Assembly (NCBI GenBank): GCA_034359265.1
Contig: CP136898.1
Span: forward strand, 41,625,501-41,689,500
Source of the DNA: Canna indica
Lineage: Eukaryota > Streptophyta > Magnoliopsida > Zingiberales > Cannaceae
Direction: 5' to 3'
Length of the DNA: 64,000 bases
Every line of letters begins with the position of its first letter. Positions within the stretch are counted from its first letter, which is position 1. The notes below the pieces were generated by a model. The model saw only the letters and a list, made by a program, of their open reading frames with translations. It was not told the origin of the DNA and did no database searches. Shown piece after piece: positions 1-10,800 of the stretch. A program made the translations under genes and the position numbers.

Positions 1-211
1 TGAATTATTAAGCTTCCTAAGGAAGTCTTCGTTCTTCTATATATAGCACCTAGTCATGAGATTGCAGAACACACTTTAGCACCAAGAAGTTCTACTTTCT
101 CTTCTTTGTAAACCTTTCACTCTGATATTATAAGCTTCCAAGCTTTCCTCTTTTCATTCCCGTGTTCTTAGTAACCAGTGACCGAATTAAGACGCGCGCT
201 TCCGCCCCCAC
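1..211 (+). promoter_or_regulatory. Pararetroviral promoter and leader, cut at the PBS
   Basis: A TATA box (TATATATA, 38-45) sits in a segment found again before the inverted junction (6733-6740) and, on the minus strand, at 7083-7090. In Caulimoviridae this promoter drives the terminally redundant pregenomic RNA. The leader runs to the CCGCCCCCAC at about 202-211. In copy B the PBS follows at exactly this point; here the next base starts an unrelated join (see 212-259). This segment is therefore the 3' terminal redundancy of a viral unit ending at its PBS. Confidence 0.75.
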
Positions 212-259
212 GATTTTTAAAGACAAAAAGTTTTCCTTTTGGCTTGGAGATCTTTGGTT
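212..259. other. 48-bp micro-inversion replacing the PBS and most of the upstream ORF
   Basis: Compared with copy B, this stretch is the end of the small P2-like ORF in the wrong orientation. It reads like the plus strand at about 12951-13002, whereas the rest of copy A reads like the minus strand there. On its left the leader stops at the base before the PBS. On its right the sequence resumes in normal orientation with GAGAGAAAAGC, just before the polyprotein ATG at 279. The PBS and nearly all of the P2-like ORF are missing from copy A. Confidence 0.85.
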
Positions 260-278
260 GAGAGAAAAGCAGAGCACA

Positions 279-3200
279 ATGAGTTCAAGGACTCAGACAG
301 AGACTGTTGCCCCCAGACCTTCAATTTCAGGAAGGGAGGCAAACCTACAACCAACAGTAGAGGATCAAATACGCGGTTACAGGCAAGGAAGCCATCTCCG
401 CCAAGAAGCTCAGAGAAGACTGTCTAGAAATAGCAGACAGTACAGAAGAAGTTTGGAATCACAACATAATCCAGAAGCTGAACTAAGTATCTCTCAATAC
501 CGAAGAGCACAGCAAGTTCCAGCTGAGACTCTCTACCAAGCAGGATGGGATGAGCGAAATAACAGAGTATACCAACATTACTCTGATGAGAGGATCTTAG
601 TAACAGAAGGAGCTCAGGTAGAGCTACCCTTTATTACTGACCAGAGTTACCACCTACTGGTGCAAGCCGAATTTCAGCACCTACATATAGGAATGGTAAT
701 GATAAGACTACATACCCTGCACCGGAGAAATGCAGGAGTGAACGCCCTTGTACTTTTAAGGGATACAAGATGGTCAGACGACAAATCAGTGATCAACTCG
801 ATGGAGATTGATCTATCCACAGGGACGCAGCTAGCATACGTTGCTCCTGACTTAACAATAAGTATTCAAGATTTCCGAGACCATATCCAACTGGTCGTAC
901 AGACCCATGGGTATGAAGGTTGGCAGGGAGGAGAGAGCAATCTACTACTCTCTAGGTCCCTGATTGGAAGGCTAACAAATACTAGCCACACTAATTTCAG
1001 ATATAATGTACAAAATGTGGCAGACCACTTAGCAAGCAGAGGAGTAAGGGCAATAGCAGGACAAGCCCATTCAATGACTGAGTTGCAAGGAAGAAGGTGG
1101 ATAATCAGACCAGCCACGATTACCACCCCACAAAACCCCTCAGAGGCTAGTTTAAGAATGAGAACAGATGGTTCACTAGCAATACAATTCGCAGGATACA
1201 CCAGCCAAAGGATTGAAATTCCTGAAGAAGATTTAGCTGAGGAAGAATTCGCCATGATGATGTGCGAAGAAAGTGATGATAGTGAAGAATTTGAGGAAGA
1301 CATAGAAGTATTAAGAAGTCTTATGAGCTTACAAATTGATGATGAAGAAACACTTCCTAAGTGGGATGTATCTGATACAGAAGAAACAGAGGATACATTG
1401 CCTATATGGGATGTTTCTGAAGGAGAAGAGATGGTGTATACAGCAGAATCTGAGTACCCCATACTCAGGAGTCTTACCAAAAAGACAGAAACTGCACTGT
1501 CTACAGCTGAGTCAGCACTGACAAGGGCACCCTTATTGCCCAGACCAACTGAGCCCATAATGGGACCAGTCATGTATCCTCCAGGATCAAGGACAAGTAA
1601 CCCACTAAATGTCCCAACCATCCATGCAAGGGTGGATAGCCTAAGAGGAGGATTTGCCAGACAACATAATGAGAGGTTCAATCTACCTACTGCACAATTA
1701 GGACAAGGCGCAATATTGGTCCTACCTGAGGACGTTGGCCAATACAATGACGTAATTGCCAGATGGGAATCAATTACGTTAAACATAATTAATGAAAGAA
1801 ATTGGGCCGATAATCGGGCCAAAATGTGCTATATAGAAAATCTCTTAAGTGAGACTGAAAATAAAACTTGGATCCAATGGCGGATGGCCTTTCCCGCCGA
1901 ATATGAAGAATTGGTAAACATAGCTGACGACCCACAGAATGTCCTGTCTCAAATCAGGAGGATGTTCTTACTAGAGGACCCAGCTACTGGATCCACCGAA
2001 GAACAAAATAGGGCATACGATGATCTAGAAAGATTGTCATGCCACCATGTTAAAGACCTGTTCAACTATATTAATGACTATAAAATACTGGCGGCACAGT
2101 CAGGGAGAATGTATGTTTTACCAGAACTCTCTGAAAAGTTCTTCAGAAAGATGCCACCGCTGATCGGAAAGGAAATTGAGCAGGCATATGCAGAAAAACA
2201 CCTTGGGAATTCACTGGGAGTCTTTCCCAGAATACACTTTACGTACCAATACCTCGCAGCGCAATGCAAAAGAGCAGTTGTACAGAGGAGTCTGAAGGAC
2301 TTAAGCTTTTGTAGCAAAATACCTGTACCAGGATATTATCAGAAGACTAAGAAGCTAGGTCTTCGTAAATCCAAGACATATAGAGGAAAACCGCATGAGT
2401 CCCATGTGTGGATATTCAAGAAGAAATATTCTGATAAAGTTAGAAAATGCAAGTGTTTTATTTGTGGTGATGAAGGGCATTTTACCCGAGACTGTCTTAA
2501 GAAACAAGGCAACATTGCCAGAGCAACCATTGTTGAAAATCAAGATCTATCAGACAGCTGTGATGTCATATCCGTGGATTTTAATGAACCGGATAGTGAT
2601 GTCATATGCTCATTCTCGGAAGGAGAGATGGGGACAGCCAATTCTCTTACTATGGAACTGAACGGCCTACCATATGAAGCAGCCTTAATGTTAGAGGGTG
2701 AACCAACATATACATGGAGGAAGCAAGTAAACCTCCCAGAACAAGCAGAAAAATGCACACATACATGGGAAGACAATAGTCCAGTACCAATAGGACATGA
2801 AAAATGTATGTTGTGCAAAGAGCAAACCAACCCAAAGATGAGGGCGTTTTGTACAAAATGCAAAATAACAACCTGCCCAATGTGCTCAAGATTTCAGCTA
2901 GGAAGAAGGATAATTATTCAAAAATCAGGAATTATCCCCTACGATGATAACGATCTATTAATAAGCGAACTGCTGAACTACAAAAAGTTCTTATTAATGG
3001 AAAATCAAAGGCTGAAGGAAGACCTCCAAAGGTTAGAGCTAACTCATGAACTAGAAAAGCTAGAGGCAGAAACAACAGGAAAAGGAAAAGAAAAGGTTAT
3101 TGATAACGAGGAAGAAGACATCAAGGAAACTAGAATCCATTTTGGAGACTTTGGAGAAAGTTCGAGTAACACCAGATTGCATATCAAAGAATCAGCAAAT

Positions 3201-4742
3201 ACAGCAAATACCAGCTTGCTAGACGAAGAATCCCTAAATATAGTACCCAGACCAAAGGCAGAAAGAAGGGTGCTAAATCGCCTCTGTAACCTAGAAATCT
3301 TAATAGATATACCAGGGATAAAGGTATTCAAAGTACATGCAATTCTAGATACGGGAGCAACAGTATGTTGCATTGACCAAGAGGTCATACCACCTGAGAC
3401 AATTGAACCAAGTCCATATCCTATCCAGATTAATGGAGTAAATTCGCAACAAATTGCGAAATTCAAACTGAAGAATGGACGAATGTCCATAGAAGACAAC
3501 TATTTCATAATACCATTTACGTATGCCTTTCCTATGGGGAAAAGAGATGGCATACAAATGTTAATAGGCTGTAATTTTATTCGGGCCATGCATGGAGGAC
3601 TAAGAATAGAAGGTCAATCTATGACCTTTTACAAAAATGTCACGACAATTATTGCTAAATTAGATGCAGAAGTCACTGCATCTGCTGCACTGGAAGAATT
3701 AGACCTTACAAAACTTGAATATATTGAGGTACAGAGAGCAGTAACTTACAGCCGGGAACAAGAATCTATACAGTTTAAACAGAAGTTTGCGCCTCTATTG
3801 GCAAGATTGAAAGAGCAGGGTTATATTGGTGAAAATCCAGTCAAACATTGGTCTAAAAACCAAGTAACATGCAAGTTGGATATTATAAACCCAGATTTAA
3901 CGGTGCAAGACAAACCATTAAAACATGTCACACCACTGATGAAAGAGCAGTTTAACAGACATATTCAAGAGCTACTAAAACTGGGAGTAATTAGACCAAG
4001 CGCCAGTAGACACAGAACGCTGGCAATGATTGTGAACTCTGGAACATCCATAGATCCTGTTACCGAGAAAGAAGTAAAGGGTAAGGAAAGAATGGTTTTT
4101 AACTACAGAACTTTGAATGATAATACCCACAAGGATCAGTATAGCCTGCCTGGCATAAATACGATCCTAAAGAAGATTGGTAACAGCAAAGTATTATCAA
4201 AATTTGACTTGAAAAGCAGGTTTCATCAGGTAGCAATGAGTCCTGAATCGATTCCATGGACAACATTTATAGTCCCCGGGGGATTATACGAATGGCTTGT
4301 TATGCCCTTTGGGCTTAAGAATGCACCCGCTATTTTACAAAGGAAAATGGACAAATGTTTTGCAGGCACTGCGAATTTCATTGCAGTATACATAGATGAC
4401 ATACTAGTATTTTCAGAAAATGAAGACCAACATGCAGAACATTTAAAAATAATGTTATCTATTTGCGAAAAGTGGGGTTTAGTCCTGTCACCCACAAAAA
4501 TCAAGATAGCTACAAAAGAAGTCGAGTTCCTATGGGCAATTATTGGAGATAGAAGAATAAAACTTCAACCCCACATCATCAAGAAGATAGTGGAATTTAA
4601 AGAAGAAAAGCTAAGAGAGAAGACTCATTTAAGGTCATGGCTTGGCATCCTCAATTATGCCAGAAACTATATTCCGAACTTGGGAACTTTGCTAGGACCT
4701 TTATATAAGAACAAACTGTCAAGCGATAATAAGCTTCTATAA
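279..4742 (+). pseudogene. Pararetrovirus polyprotein, copy A (truncated in RNase H)
   Basis: The frame is open for 1487 residues from the ATG at 279. That start is chosen because the same ATGA stop/start overlap with the upstream ORF is present in copy B; the open frame further upstream is rearranged leader. Domains in order: N-terminal region; badnavirus-type movement protein (about residues 80-330); acidic linker with repeated LPxWDVS; capsid region ending in a CCHC knuckle (CFICGDEGHFTRDC, about 726-739); a second Cys motif C-x2-C-x11-C-x2-C-x4-C-x2-C (about 843-869), the spacing typical of badnaviruses; retropepsin with LDTGAT (Asp about 1024); reverse transcriptase with YIDD (about 1371-1374). 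After the RT a deletion of about 335 bp relative to copy B (junction about 4706) removes the first part of RNase H and shifts the frame, giving a stop at 4740. Two glycines of the RT present in copy B are replaced here (in KSRFHQ and FLWAII), so catalytic competence is doubtful. Confidence 0.92.
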
Positions 4743-5040
4743 CAAATCTTCTCAGAACAAGCCATCGAGAGTCCGAGGGATGAACTTCGTAGACTTTATA
4801 ACAGGAACAGGTGTTCAAATTAATTTTCAGCACATAGATGGAAAAATGAATATTTTGGCTGACTCACTCTCAAGGCTCACAACCAATATGATTCAGATAA
4901 AATGTCCAGAGGAAGTCTCAGAGCACCTTGCCAGCCTAGAAGAGGCACTGATGAAGGTAAAGAATGCACCAGCCCCCATCATTGAAGAACTGAACCAGGT
5001 TATCCAGAAGATTGATAGCCTGATGGTCACAAACCCATAA
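4743..5040 (+). pseudogene. Polyprotein C-terminal remnant of copy A
   Basis: This is the end of the polyprotein left after the RNase H deletion, now in another frame and cut off from the main ORF. It encodes the last RNase H segment (HIDGKMNILADSLSR, with the last catalytic Asp) and an acidic, coiled-coil-like tail ending TNP at the stop 5038-5040. An ATG at 4780 opens an 86-codon frame by chance of the break. The first three acidic RNase H residues, present in copy B, are absent. Confidence 0.85.
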
Positions 5041-5122
5041 AATCCAAAAGAATGGCGGAGGTGATCAACCGCAAAAACCACCGGTTATGTAACCTAATAA
5101 ATAATTTAGTGTTTTCTTTTAG
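5041..5122 (+). promoter_or_regulatory. Spacer with candidate splice acceptor before the downstream ORF
   Basis: The 82-base gap between polyprotein and downstream ORF ends in a pyrimidine-rich run, GTGTTTTCTTTTAG, directly before ATG 5123. It looks like a 3' splice site. The same layout is kept in the duplicate (6071-6085), in copy B on the minus strand (7739-7753), and in different sequence in the diverged relic (TTGTTCTTTTCAAATTTCAG near 14633). Rice tungro bacilliform virus expresses its ORF4 from a spliced RNA, so use as an acceptor is a reasonable inference. Confidence 0.5.
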
Positions 5123-5542
5123 ATGATTTTTCAGGGGTTGATTAATCTAATAAAAAGCAAGACGGGAGAACACCAGGCCGTGCCTCAAGCAAAAAGAGAT
5201 GTAAGCACCGCGCAATACTGGGGAACGCTAGGCGGAGCAACAAATCTTGAGGAACTGGAAGAACTGACTGGCGAACTAATGTTCAAATACCCTAGGACAA
5301 TGCTGGAAGAACAAGAAATGATGAAGAAGGTCTACGACATCCATAAGGCACAATCTGTAAAAGCCTTAGGACAAATTGAGACACTACTGGCCATCACATA
5401 TCTGCAAAAAGCGCGACTGGAACAATGCGCTACAAAGGACAATTGGGCCATGGATGCCCTCAGCCCAATCAATTATCACATTCAAAACCTAAAGCAGAGC
5501 CACAAGAACCTGAAGGATGGCATGACTAGTCACATGTACTAA
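5123..5542 (+). CDS. Viral downstream ORF, 139 residues, function unknown (copy A, first unit)
   Basis: An open ORF 82 bases after the polyprotein and before the next promoter. The protein is mostly helical-looking and charged, with heptad-like stretches around residues 40-80 (NLEELEELTGEL, EEQEMMKKVYDIHKAQ) and a conserved YWGTLGG near residue 32. No signal peptide, transmembrane segment or enzyme motif is seen. Standard badnaviruses place their small P1 and P2 ORFs upstream of the polyprotein; by position this matches ORF4 of tungrovirus, by size and character it could be a relocated P1. The ORF is intact here, stop-terminated early in the tandem duplicate and interrupted by one stop in copy B. 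A reading frame kept in several copies supports a real viral gene; its function cannot be assigned. Confidence 0.7.
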   Translation: MIFQGLINLIKSKTGEHQAVPQAKRDVSTAQYWGTLGGATNLEELEELTGELMFKYPRTMLEEQEMMKKVYDIHKAQSVKALGQIETLLAITYLQKARLEQCATKDNWAMDALSPINYHIQNLKQSHKNLKDGMTSHMY

Positions 5543-5778
5543 AGAGATAAGAACGCCAGCTGGGAGATAAGGTCGCCAGCAACACCCGCACTACCTTATG
5601 AATTATTGAAGAATCTACTTTTGAAGACAAGGACACAAAGTTGTAAATTATTGTCCTTGAAAGTTATCATGAACGAATCTCACTGTGGAAAGCTATAATT
5701 TAGTGGTTGATGGGCCCAATGAGCACCCACACTGAATTATTAAGCTTCCTGAGGAAGCCTTTGTTCTTCTATATATAT

Positions 5779-6003
5779 CAAATTAATTTTCAACACATAG
5801 ATGGAAAAATGAATATTTTGGCTGACTCACTCTCAAGGCTCAAAGCCAATATGATTCAGATAAAATGTCCAGAGGAAGTCTCAGAGCACCTTGCCAGCCT
5901 AGAAGAGGCACTGATGGAGGTAAAGAATGCACCAGCCCCCATCATTGAAGAACTGAACCAGGTTATCCAGAAGATTGATAGACTGATGGTCTCAAACCCA
6001 TAA
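5779..6003 (+). pseudogene. Polyprotein C-terminal remnant, duplicated unit
   Basis: Second copy of the RNase H tail and acidic C-terminus, here fused directly to a promoter TATA run. The frame is open from 5707 only because promoter sequence happens to read through. It differs from the first unit by a few substitutions near the end (SRLKANM for SRLTTNM, VSNP for VTNP). It has no start of its own and no catalytic domain, so it is debris from the duplication. Confidence 0.85.
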
Positions 6004-6085
6004 AATCCAAAAGAATGGCGGAGGTGGTCAACCGCAAAAACCACCAGTTATGTAACCTAATAAATAATTTAGTGTTTTCTTTTAG

Positions 6086-6505
6086 ATGATTTTTCAGGGG
6101 TTGATTAATCTAATAAAAAGCAAGACGGGAGAACACCAGGCCGTGCCTCAAGCAAAAAGAGATGTAAGCACCGCGCAATACTGGGGAACGCTAGGCGGAG
6201 CAACAAATCTTGAGGAACTGGAAGAACTGACTGGCGAACTAATGTTCAAATACCCTAGGACAATGCTGGAAGAACAAGAAATGATGAAGAAGGTCTACGA
6301 CATCCATAAGGCACAATCTGTAAAAGCCTTAGGACAAATTGAGACACTACTGGCCATCACATATCTGCAAAAAGCGCGACTGGAACAATGCGCTACAAAG
6401 GACAATTGGGCCATGGATGCCCTCAGCCCAATCAATTATCACATTCAAAACCTAAAGTAGAGCCACAAGAACCTGAAGGATGGCATGACTAGTCACATGT
6501 ACTAA
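6086..6505 (+). pseudogene. Viral downstream ORF, duplicated unit with premature stop
   Basis: The duplicate of the 139-residue ORF matches the first unit throughout but has a TAG at 6458-6460 in place of a glutamine codon, removing the last 15 residues. The remaining 124-residue frame is open. The candidate splice acceptor (TTTTAG just before the ATG) is unchanged. Confidence 0.85.
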
Positions 6506-6907
6506 AGAGATAAGAACGCCAGCTGGGAGATAAGGTCGCCAGCAACACCCGCACTACCTTATGAATTATTGAAGAATCTACTTTTGAAGACAAGGACACA
6601 AAGTTGTAAATTATTGTCCTTGAAAGTTATCATGAACGAATCTCACTGTGAAAGCTATAATTTAGTGGTTGATGGGGCCCAATGAGCACCCACACTGAAT
6701 TATTAAGCTTCCTGAGGAAGCCTTCGTTCTTCTATATATAGCACCTAGTCAGGAGATTGCAGAACACACTTGAGCACCAAGAAGTTCTACTTTCTCTTCT
6801 TTGTAAGCCTTTCACTCTGATATTATAAGCTTTCAAGCTTTCCTCTTTTCATTCCCGTGTTCTTAGTAGCCAGTGACTGAATTAAGACGCGCGCTACCGC
6901 ACCTCTT
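6506..6907 (+). promoter_or_regulatory. Viral intergenic region, promoter and leader, copy A 3' end
   Basis: Non-coding viral sequence after the downstream ORF: about 220 bases of intergenic region, the TATA box at 6733-6740, and the leader up to the PBS. It repeats window positions 1-211 with a few substitutions and ends in a PBS remnant (TGGTATCA, 6908-6915). It shows where the copy A unit terminates and gives the left arm of the palindrome nearest to the junction. Confidence 0.8.
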
Positions 6908-6925
6908 TGGTATCAAGTGGGGTCG
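6908..6925. other. Centre of the viral inverted repeat, at the primer binding site
   Basis: Copy A ends with TGGTATCA (6908-6915), the first eight bases of the tRNA-Met PBS. Copy B starts, on the opposite strand, with AAGTGGGG (from 6915), the complement of the bases just before and at the PBS start. The two copies therefore meet tail to tail at the PBS with about one base of overlap. In Caulimoviridae virion DNA the minus-strand discontinuity lies at the PBS. Confidence 0.85.
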
Positions 6926-7318
6926 GAAGCGCACGTCCCAATTCAGTCACTGGCTACTAAGAACACGAGAATGAAAAGAGGAAAGCTTGAAAGCTTATAA
7001 TATCAGAGTGAAAGGCTTACAAAGAAGAGAAAGTAGAACTTCTTGGTGCTCAAGTGTGTTCTGCAATCTCATGACTAGGTGTTATATATAGAAGAACGAA
7101 GACTTCCTCAAGAAGCTTAATAATTCAATGTGGGCACTCATTGGGCCCCATCAACCACTAAATTATAGCTTTCCACAGTGAGATTCGTTCATGATAACTT
7201 TCAAGGACAATAATTTACAACTTTATGTCCTTATCTTCAAAAGTAGATTCTTCAATAATTCATAAGGTAGTGCGGGTGTTGCTGGCGACCTTATCTCCCA
7301 GCAGGTGTTCTTATCTCT
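6926..7318 (-). promoter_or_regulatory. Viral intergenic region, promoter and leader, copy B 3' end
   Basis: Mirror image of the copy A 3' end. On the minus strand it holds the intergenic region after the downstream ORF, the TATA box (7083-7090) and the leader up to the junction. It differs from the copy A arm by a handful of substitutions, so the arms could form a long near-perfect hairpin in single-stranded nucleic acid. The two TATA boxes point toward each other across the junction. Confidence 0.8.
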
Positions 7319-7738
7319 TTAGTACATGTGACTAGTCATGCCATCCTTCAGGTTCTTGTGGCTCTGCTTTAGGTTTTGAATGTGATAATTGATTGGGCCG
7401 AGGGCATCCATAGCCCAATTGTCCTTTGTAGCGCATTGTTCCAGTCGCGCCTTTTGCAGATATGTGATGGCCAGCAGTGTCTCAATTTCTCCTAAGGCTT
7501 TTACAGATTGTGCCTTATGGATGTCGTGGACCTTCTTCATCATTTCTTGTTCTTCCAGCATTGTCTTGGGGTATTTGAACATTAGTTCACCAGTCAATTC
7601 TTCCAGTTCCTCAAGATTTGTTGCTCCGCCTAGCGTTCCCTAGTATTGCGCGGTGCTTACATCTCTTTTTGCTTGAGGCACGGCCTGGTGTTCTCCCGTC
7701 TTGCTTTTTATTAGATTAATCAACCCCTGAAAAATCAT
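7319..7738 (-). pseudogene. Viral downstream ORF, copy B, one internal stop
   Basis: Same 139-codon ORF as at 5123-5542, on the minus strand, starting with ATG at 7738. The tryptophan codon of the YWGTLGG motif is a TAG stop at 7640-7642, leaving a 32-codon opening and a long second part. Other differences from copy A are few substitutions (for example K for R in KYPKTM). The pyrimidine-rich AG is again directly in front of the ATG. Confidence 0.85.
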
Positions 7739-7820
7739 CTAAAAGAAAACACTAAATTATTTATTAGGTTACATAACTGGTGGTTTTTGCGGTTGACCAC
7801 CTCCGCCATTCTTTTGGATT

Positions 7821-10800
7821 TTATGGGTTTGAGACCATCAGGCTATCAATCTTCTGGATAACCTGGTTCAGTTCTTCAATGATGGGAGCTGGTGCATTCT
7901 TTACCTCCATCAGTGCCTCTTCTAGGCTGGCAAGGTGCTCTGAGACTTCCTCTGGACATTTTATCTGAATCATATTGGTTGTGAGCCTTGAGAGTGAGTC
8001 AGTCAAAATATTCATTTTTCCATCTATGTGCTCAAAATTAATTTGAACACATGTTCCTGTTATAAAGTCTACGAAGTTCATCCCTCGGACTCTCGATGGC
8101 TTGTTCTGAGAAGATTTGTTATAGAAGCTTATTATCGCCTGACAGTCTGTTCTTAGAGTTATCTCCTCTTGGTCCAGATAATGAATCTTAAGAGCTTTTA
8201 AAGTCTCCATGCCTGCGAAAATTTCAGCATCAATGGTAGATTTCACTGCAGGGAATTTTCCGCTTGCATAAGCACATACCTTTTCTGAACTCCTTGGATC
8301 TCCTTTCATCCTCTTCCACTTACAGACTCCGCCCCAGCCTTCCATACATCCGTCAATTTCTAAAATGATATATGAATTGGGGGTGGAAGCTCTAAATCTG
8401 GCAAGTTCTGTACTAAATTCTTGATCTTCTGGATCAGCTCTTGATCCGACTTCTTGATTCTTTTGTCCCCATGGGGACCAGTCTTTGAATATAAAGGTCC
8501 TAGCAAATTTCCCAGGTTGGGAATATAGTTTCTGACATAATTGAGGATGCCAAGCCATGACCTTAAATGAGTCTTCTCTCTTAGCTTTTCTTCTTTAAAT
8601 TCCACTATCTTCTTGATTATGTGGGGCTGCAGTTTTATTATTCTATCTCCAATAATTGCCCCCAGGAACTCGACTTCTTTTGTAGCTATCTTAATTTTTG
8701 TGGGTGACGGGACTAAACCCCACTTTTCGCAAATAGATAGCATTATTTTTAAATGTTCGGCATGTTGGTCTTCATTTTCTGAAAATACTAGTATGTCATC
8801 TATGTATACTGCAATGAAATTCTCAGTGCCTGCAAAACATTTGTCCATTTTCCTTTGGAAAATAGCAGGTGCATTCTTAAGCCCAAAGGGCATAACAAGC
8901 CATTCGTATAATCCCCCGAGGACTATAAATGTTGTCCATGGAATCGATTCAGGACTCATTGCTACCTGATGAAACCCGCTTTTCAAGTCAAACTTTGAAA
9001 ATATTTTGCTGTTACCAATCTTCTTTAGGATCGTATTTATGCCAGGCAGGCTATACTGATCCTTGTGGGTATTATCATTCAAAGTTCTGTAATTAAAAAC
9101 CATTCTTTCCTTACCCTTTTTTTCTTTCCCGGTAACAGGATTTATGGATGTTCCAGAGTTCACAATCATTGCTAGCGTTCTGTGTCTACTGGCGCTTGGT
9201 CTAATTACTCCCAGTTTTAGCAGCTCTTGAATATGTCTGTTGAACTGCTCTTTCATCAGTGGTGTGACATGTTTGAACGGTTTGTCTTGCACTGTTAAAT
9301 CTGGGTTTATAATATCCAACTTGCATGTTACTTGGTTCTTAGACCAATGTTTGACTGGGTTTTCACCAATATAACCCTGCTCTTTCAATCTTGCCAATAG
9401 AGGCGCAAACTTCTGTTTAAACTGTATAGATTCTTGTTCCCGGCTGTAAGCTACTGCTCTTTGTACCTCAATATATTCAAGTTCTGTAAGGTCTAATTCT
9501 TCCAGTGCAGCAAATGCAGTGACTTCTGCATCTAATTTTGTAGTAATTGTCGTGACATTTTTGTAAAAGGTCACAGATTGACCTTCTATTCTTAGGCCTC
9601 CATGCATGGCCCGGATAAAATTACAGCCTATTAACATTTGTATGTCATCTCTTTTCCCCATAGGAAAGGCATACGTAAATGGTATTCTAAAATAGTTGTC
9701 TTCTATGGACATTCGTCCATTCTTCAGTTTGAATTTCGCAATTTGTTGCGAATTTACTCCATTTATCTGGACTTGGTTCAATTGCCTCAGGTGGTATGAC
9801 TTCTTGGTCAATGCAACATACTGGGAGCATACTGTTGCTCCCGTATCCAGAATTGCCTGTACTTTGAATACCTTTATCCCTGGTATGTCCATTAAGATTT
9901 CTAGGTTATAGAGGCGATTTAGTACCCTTCTTTCTGCCTTTGGTCTGGGTATTATATTTAGGGATTCTTCGTCTAACAAGGTGGCATTTGCTGTATTTGC
10001 TGATTCTTTGATATGCAATCCGGTGTTACTTGAACTTTCTCCAAAGTCTCCAAAATGGATTCTAGTTTCCTTGATGTCTTCTTCCTCATTATCAATAACC
10101 TTTTCTTTTCCTTTTCTTGTTGTTCCTGCCTCTAGCTTTTCTAGTTCAAGGGTTAGCTCTAACCTTTGGAGGTCTTCTTTCAGCCATTGATTTTCCATTA
10201 ATAAGAACTTTGTGTAGTTCAGCAGTTCGCTTATTAATAGATCCTTATCATCGTAGGGGATAATTCCTGATTTTTGAATAATTAACTTCCTTCCTAGCTG
10301 AAATCTTAAGCACATTGGGCAGGTTGTTATTTGGCATTTTGTACAAAATGCCCTCATCTTTGGGTTGGTTTGCTCTTTGCACAGCGTGCATTTTTCATGT
10401 CTTATTGGTACTGGACTATTGTCTTCCCATGTATGTGAGCATTTTTCTGCTTGTTCTGGGAGGTTTACTTGCTTCCTCCATGTATATGTTGGTTCATCCT
10501 CTAACATTAAGGCTGCTTCATATGGTAGGCCGTTCAGTTCCATAGTAAGAGAATTGGTTGTCCCCATCTCTCCTTCCGAGAAAGAGCATATGGCATCACT
10601 ATCCGGTTCATTAAAATCCACGGATATGACATCCCAGCTGTCTGATAGATCTAGATTTTCAACAATGGTTGCTCTGGCAATGTTGCCTTGTTTCTTACGA
10701 CAGTCTCGGGTAAAATGCCCTTCATCACCACAAATAAAACACTTGTATTTTCTGACTTTATCAGAACATTTCTTCTTGAATATCCGCACATGGGACTCAT

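Larger units (their letters stand above)
4816..6741 (+). repeat. Tandem duplication of the viral 3' end (two units of about 963 bp)
   Basis: Unit 1 (4816-5778) holds the RNase H tail, the 139-residue ORF, the intergenic region and the promoter up to TATA. Unit 2 (5779-6741) repeats this almost base for base. The internal join is at 5778/5779, where the TATA run of the promoter passes directly into polyprotein sequence (CAAATTAATTTTCA), so the first promoter copy has lost its leader. The two units differ by scattered single changes only. Confidence 0.9.

Noticed and set aside
162..278. Start of the copy A polyprotein at 162
   Set aside because: The open frame upstream of 279 is leader plus the micro-inverted piece and starts on GTG. 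The ATG at 279 is conserved in copy B with the ATGA overlap.
866..1822. Long open frame on the minus strand inside copy A (and its counterpart at 11369-11953)
   Set aside because: It is antisense to the polyprotein, has Ser/Leu-rich composition expected from the opposite strand, and resembles no viral protein.
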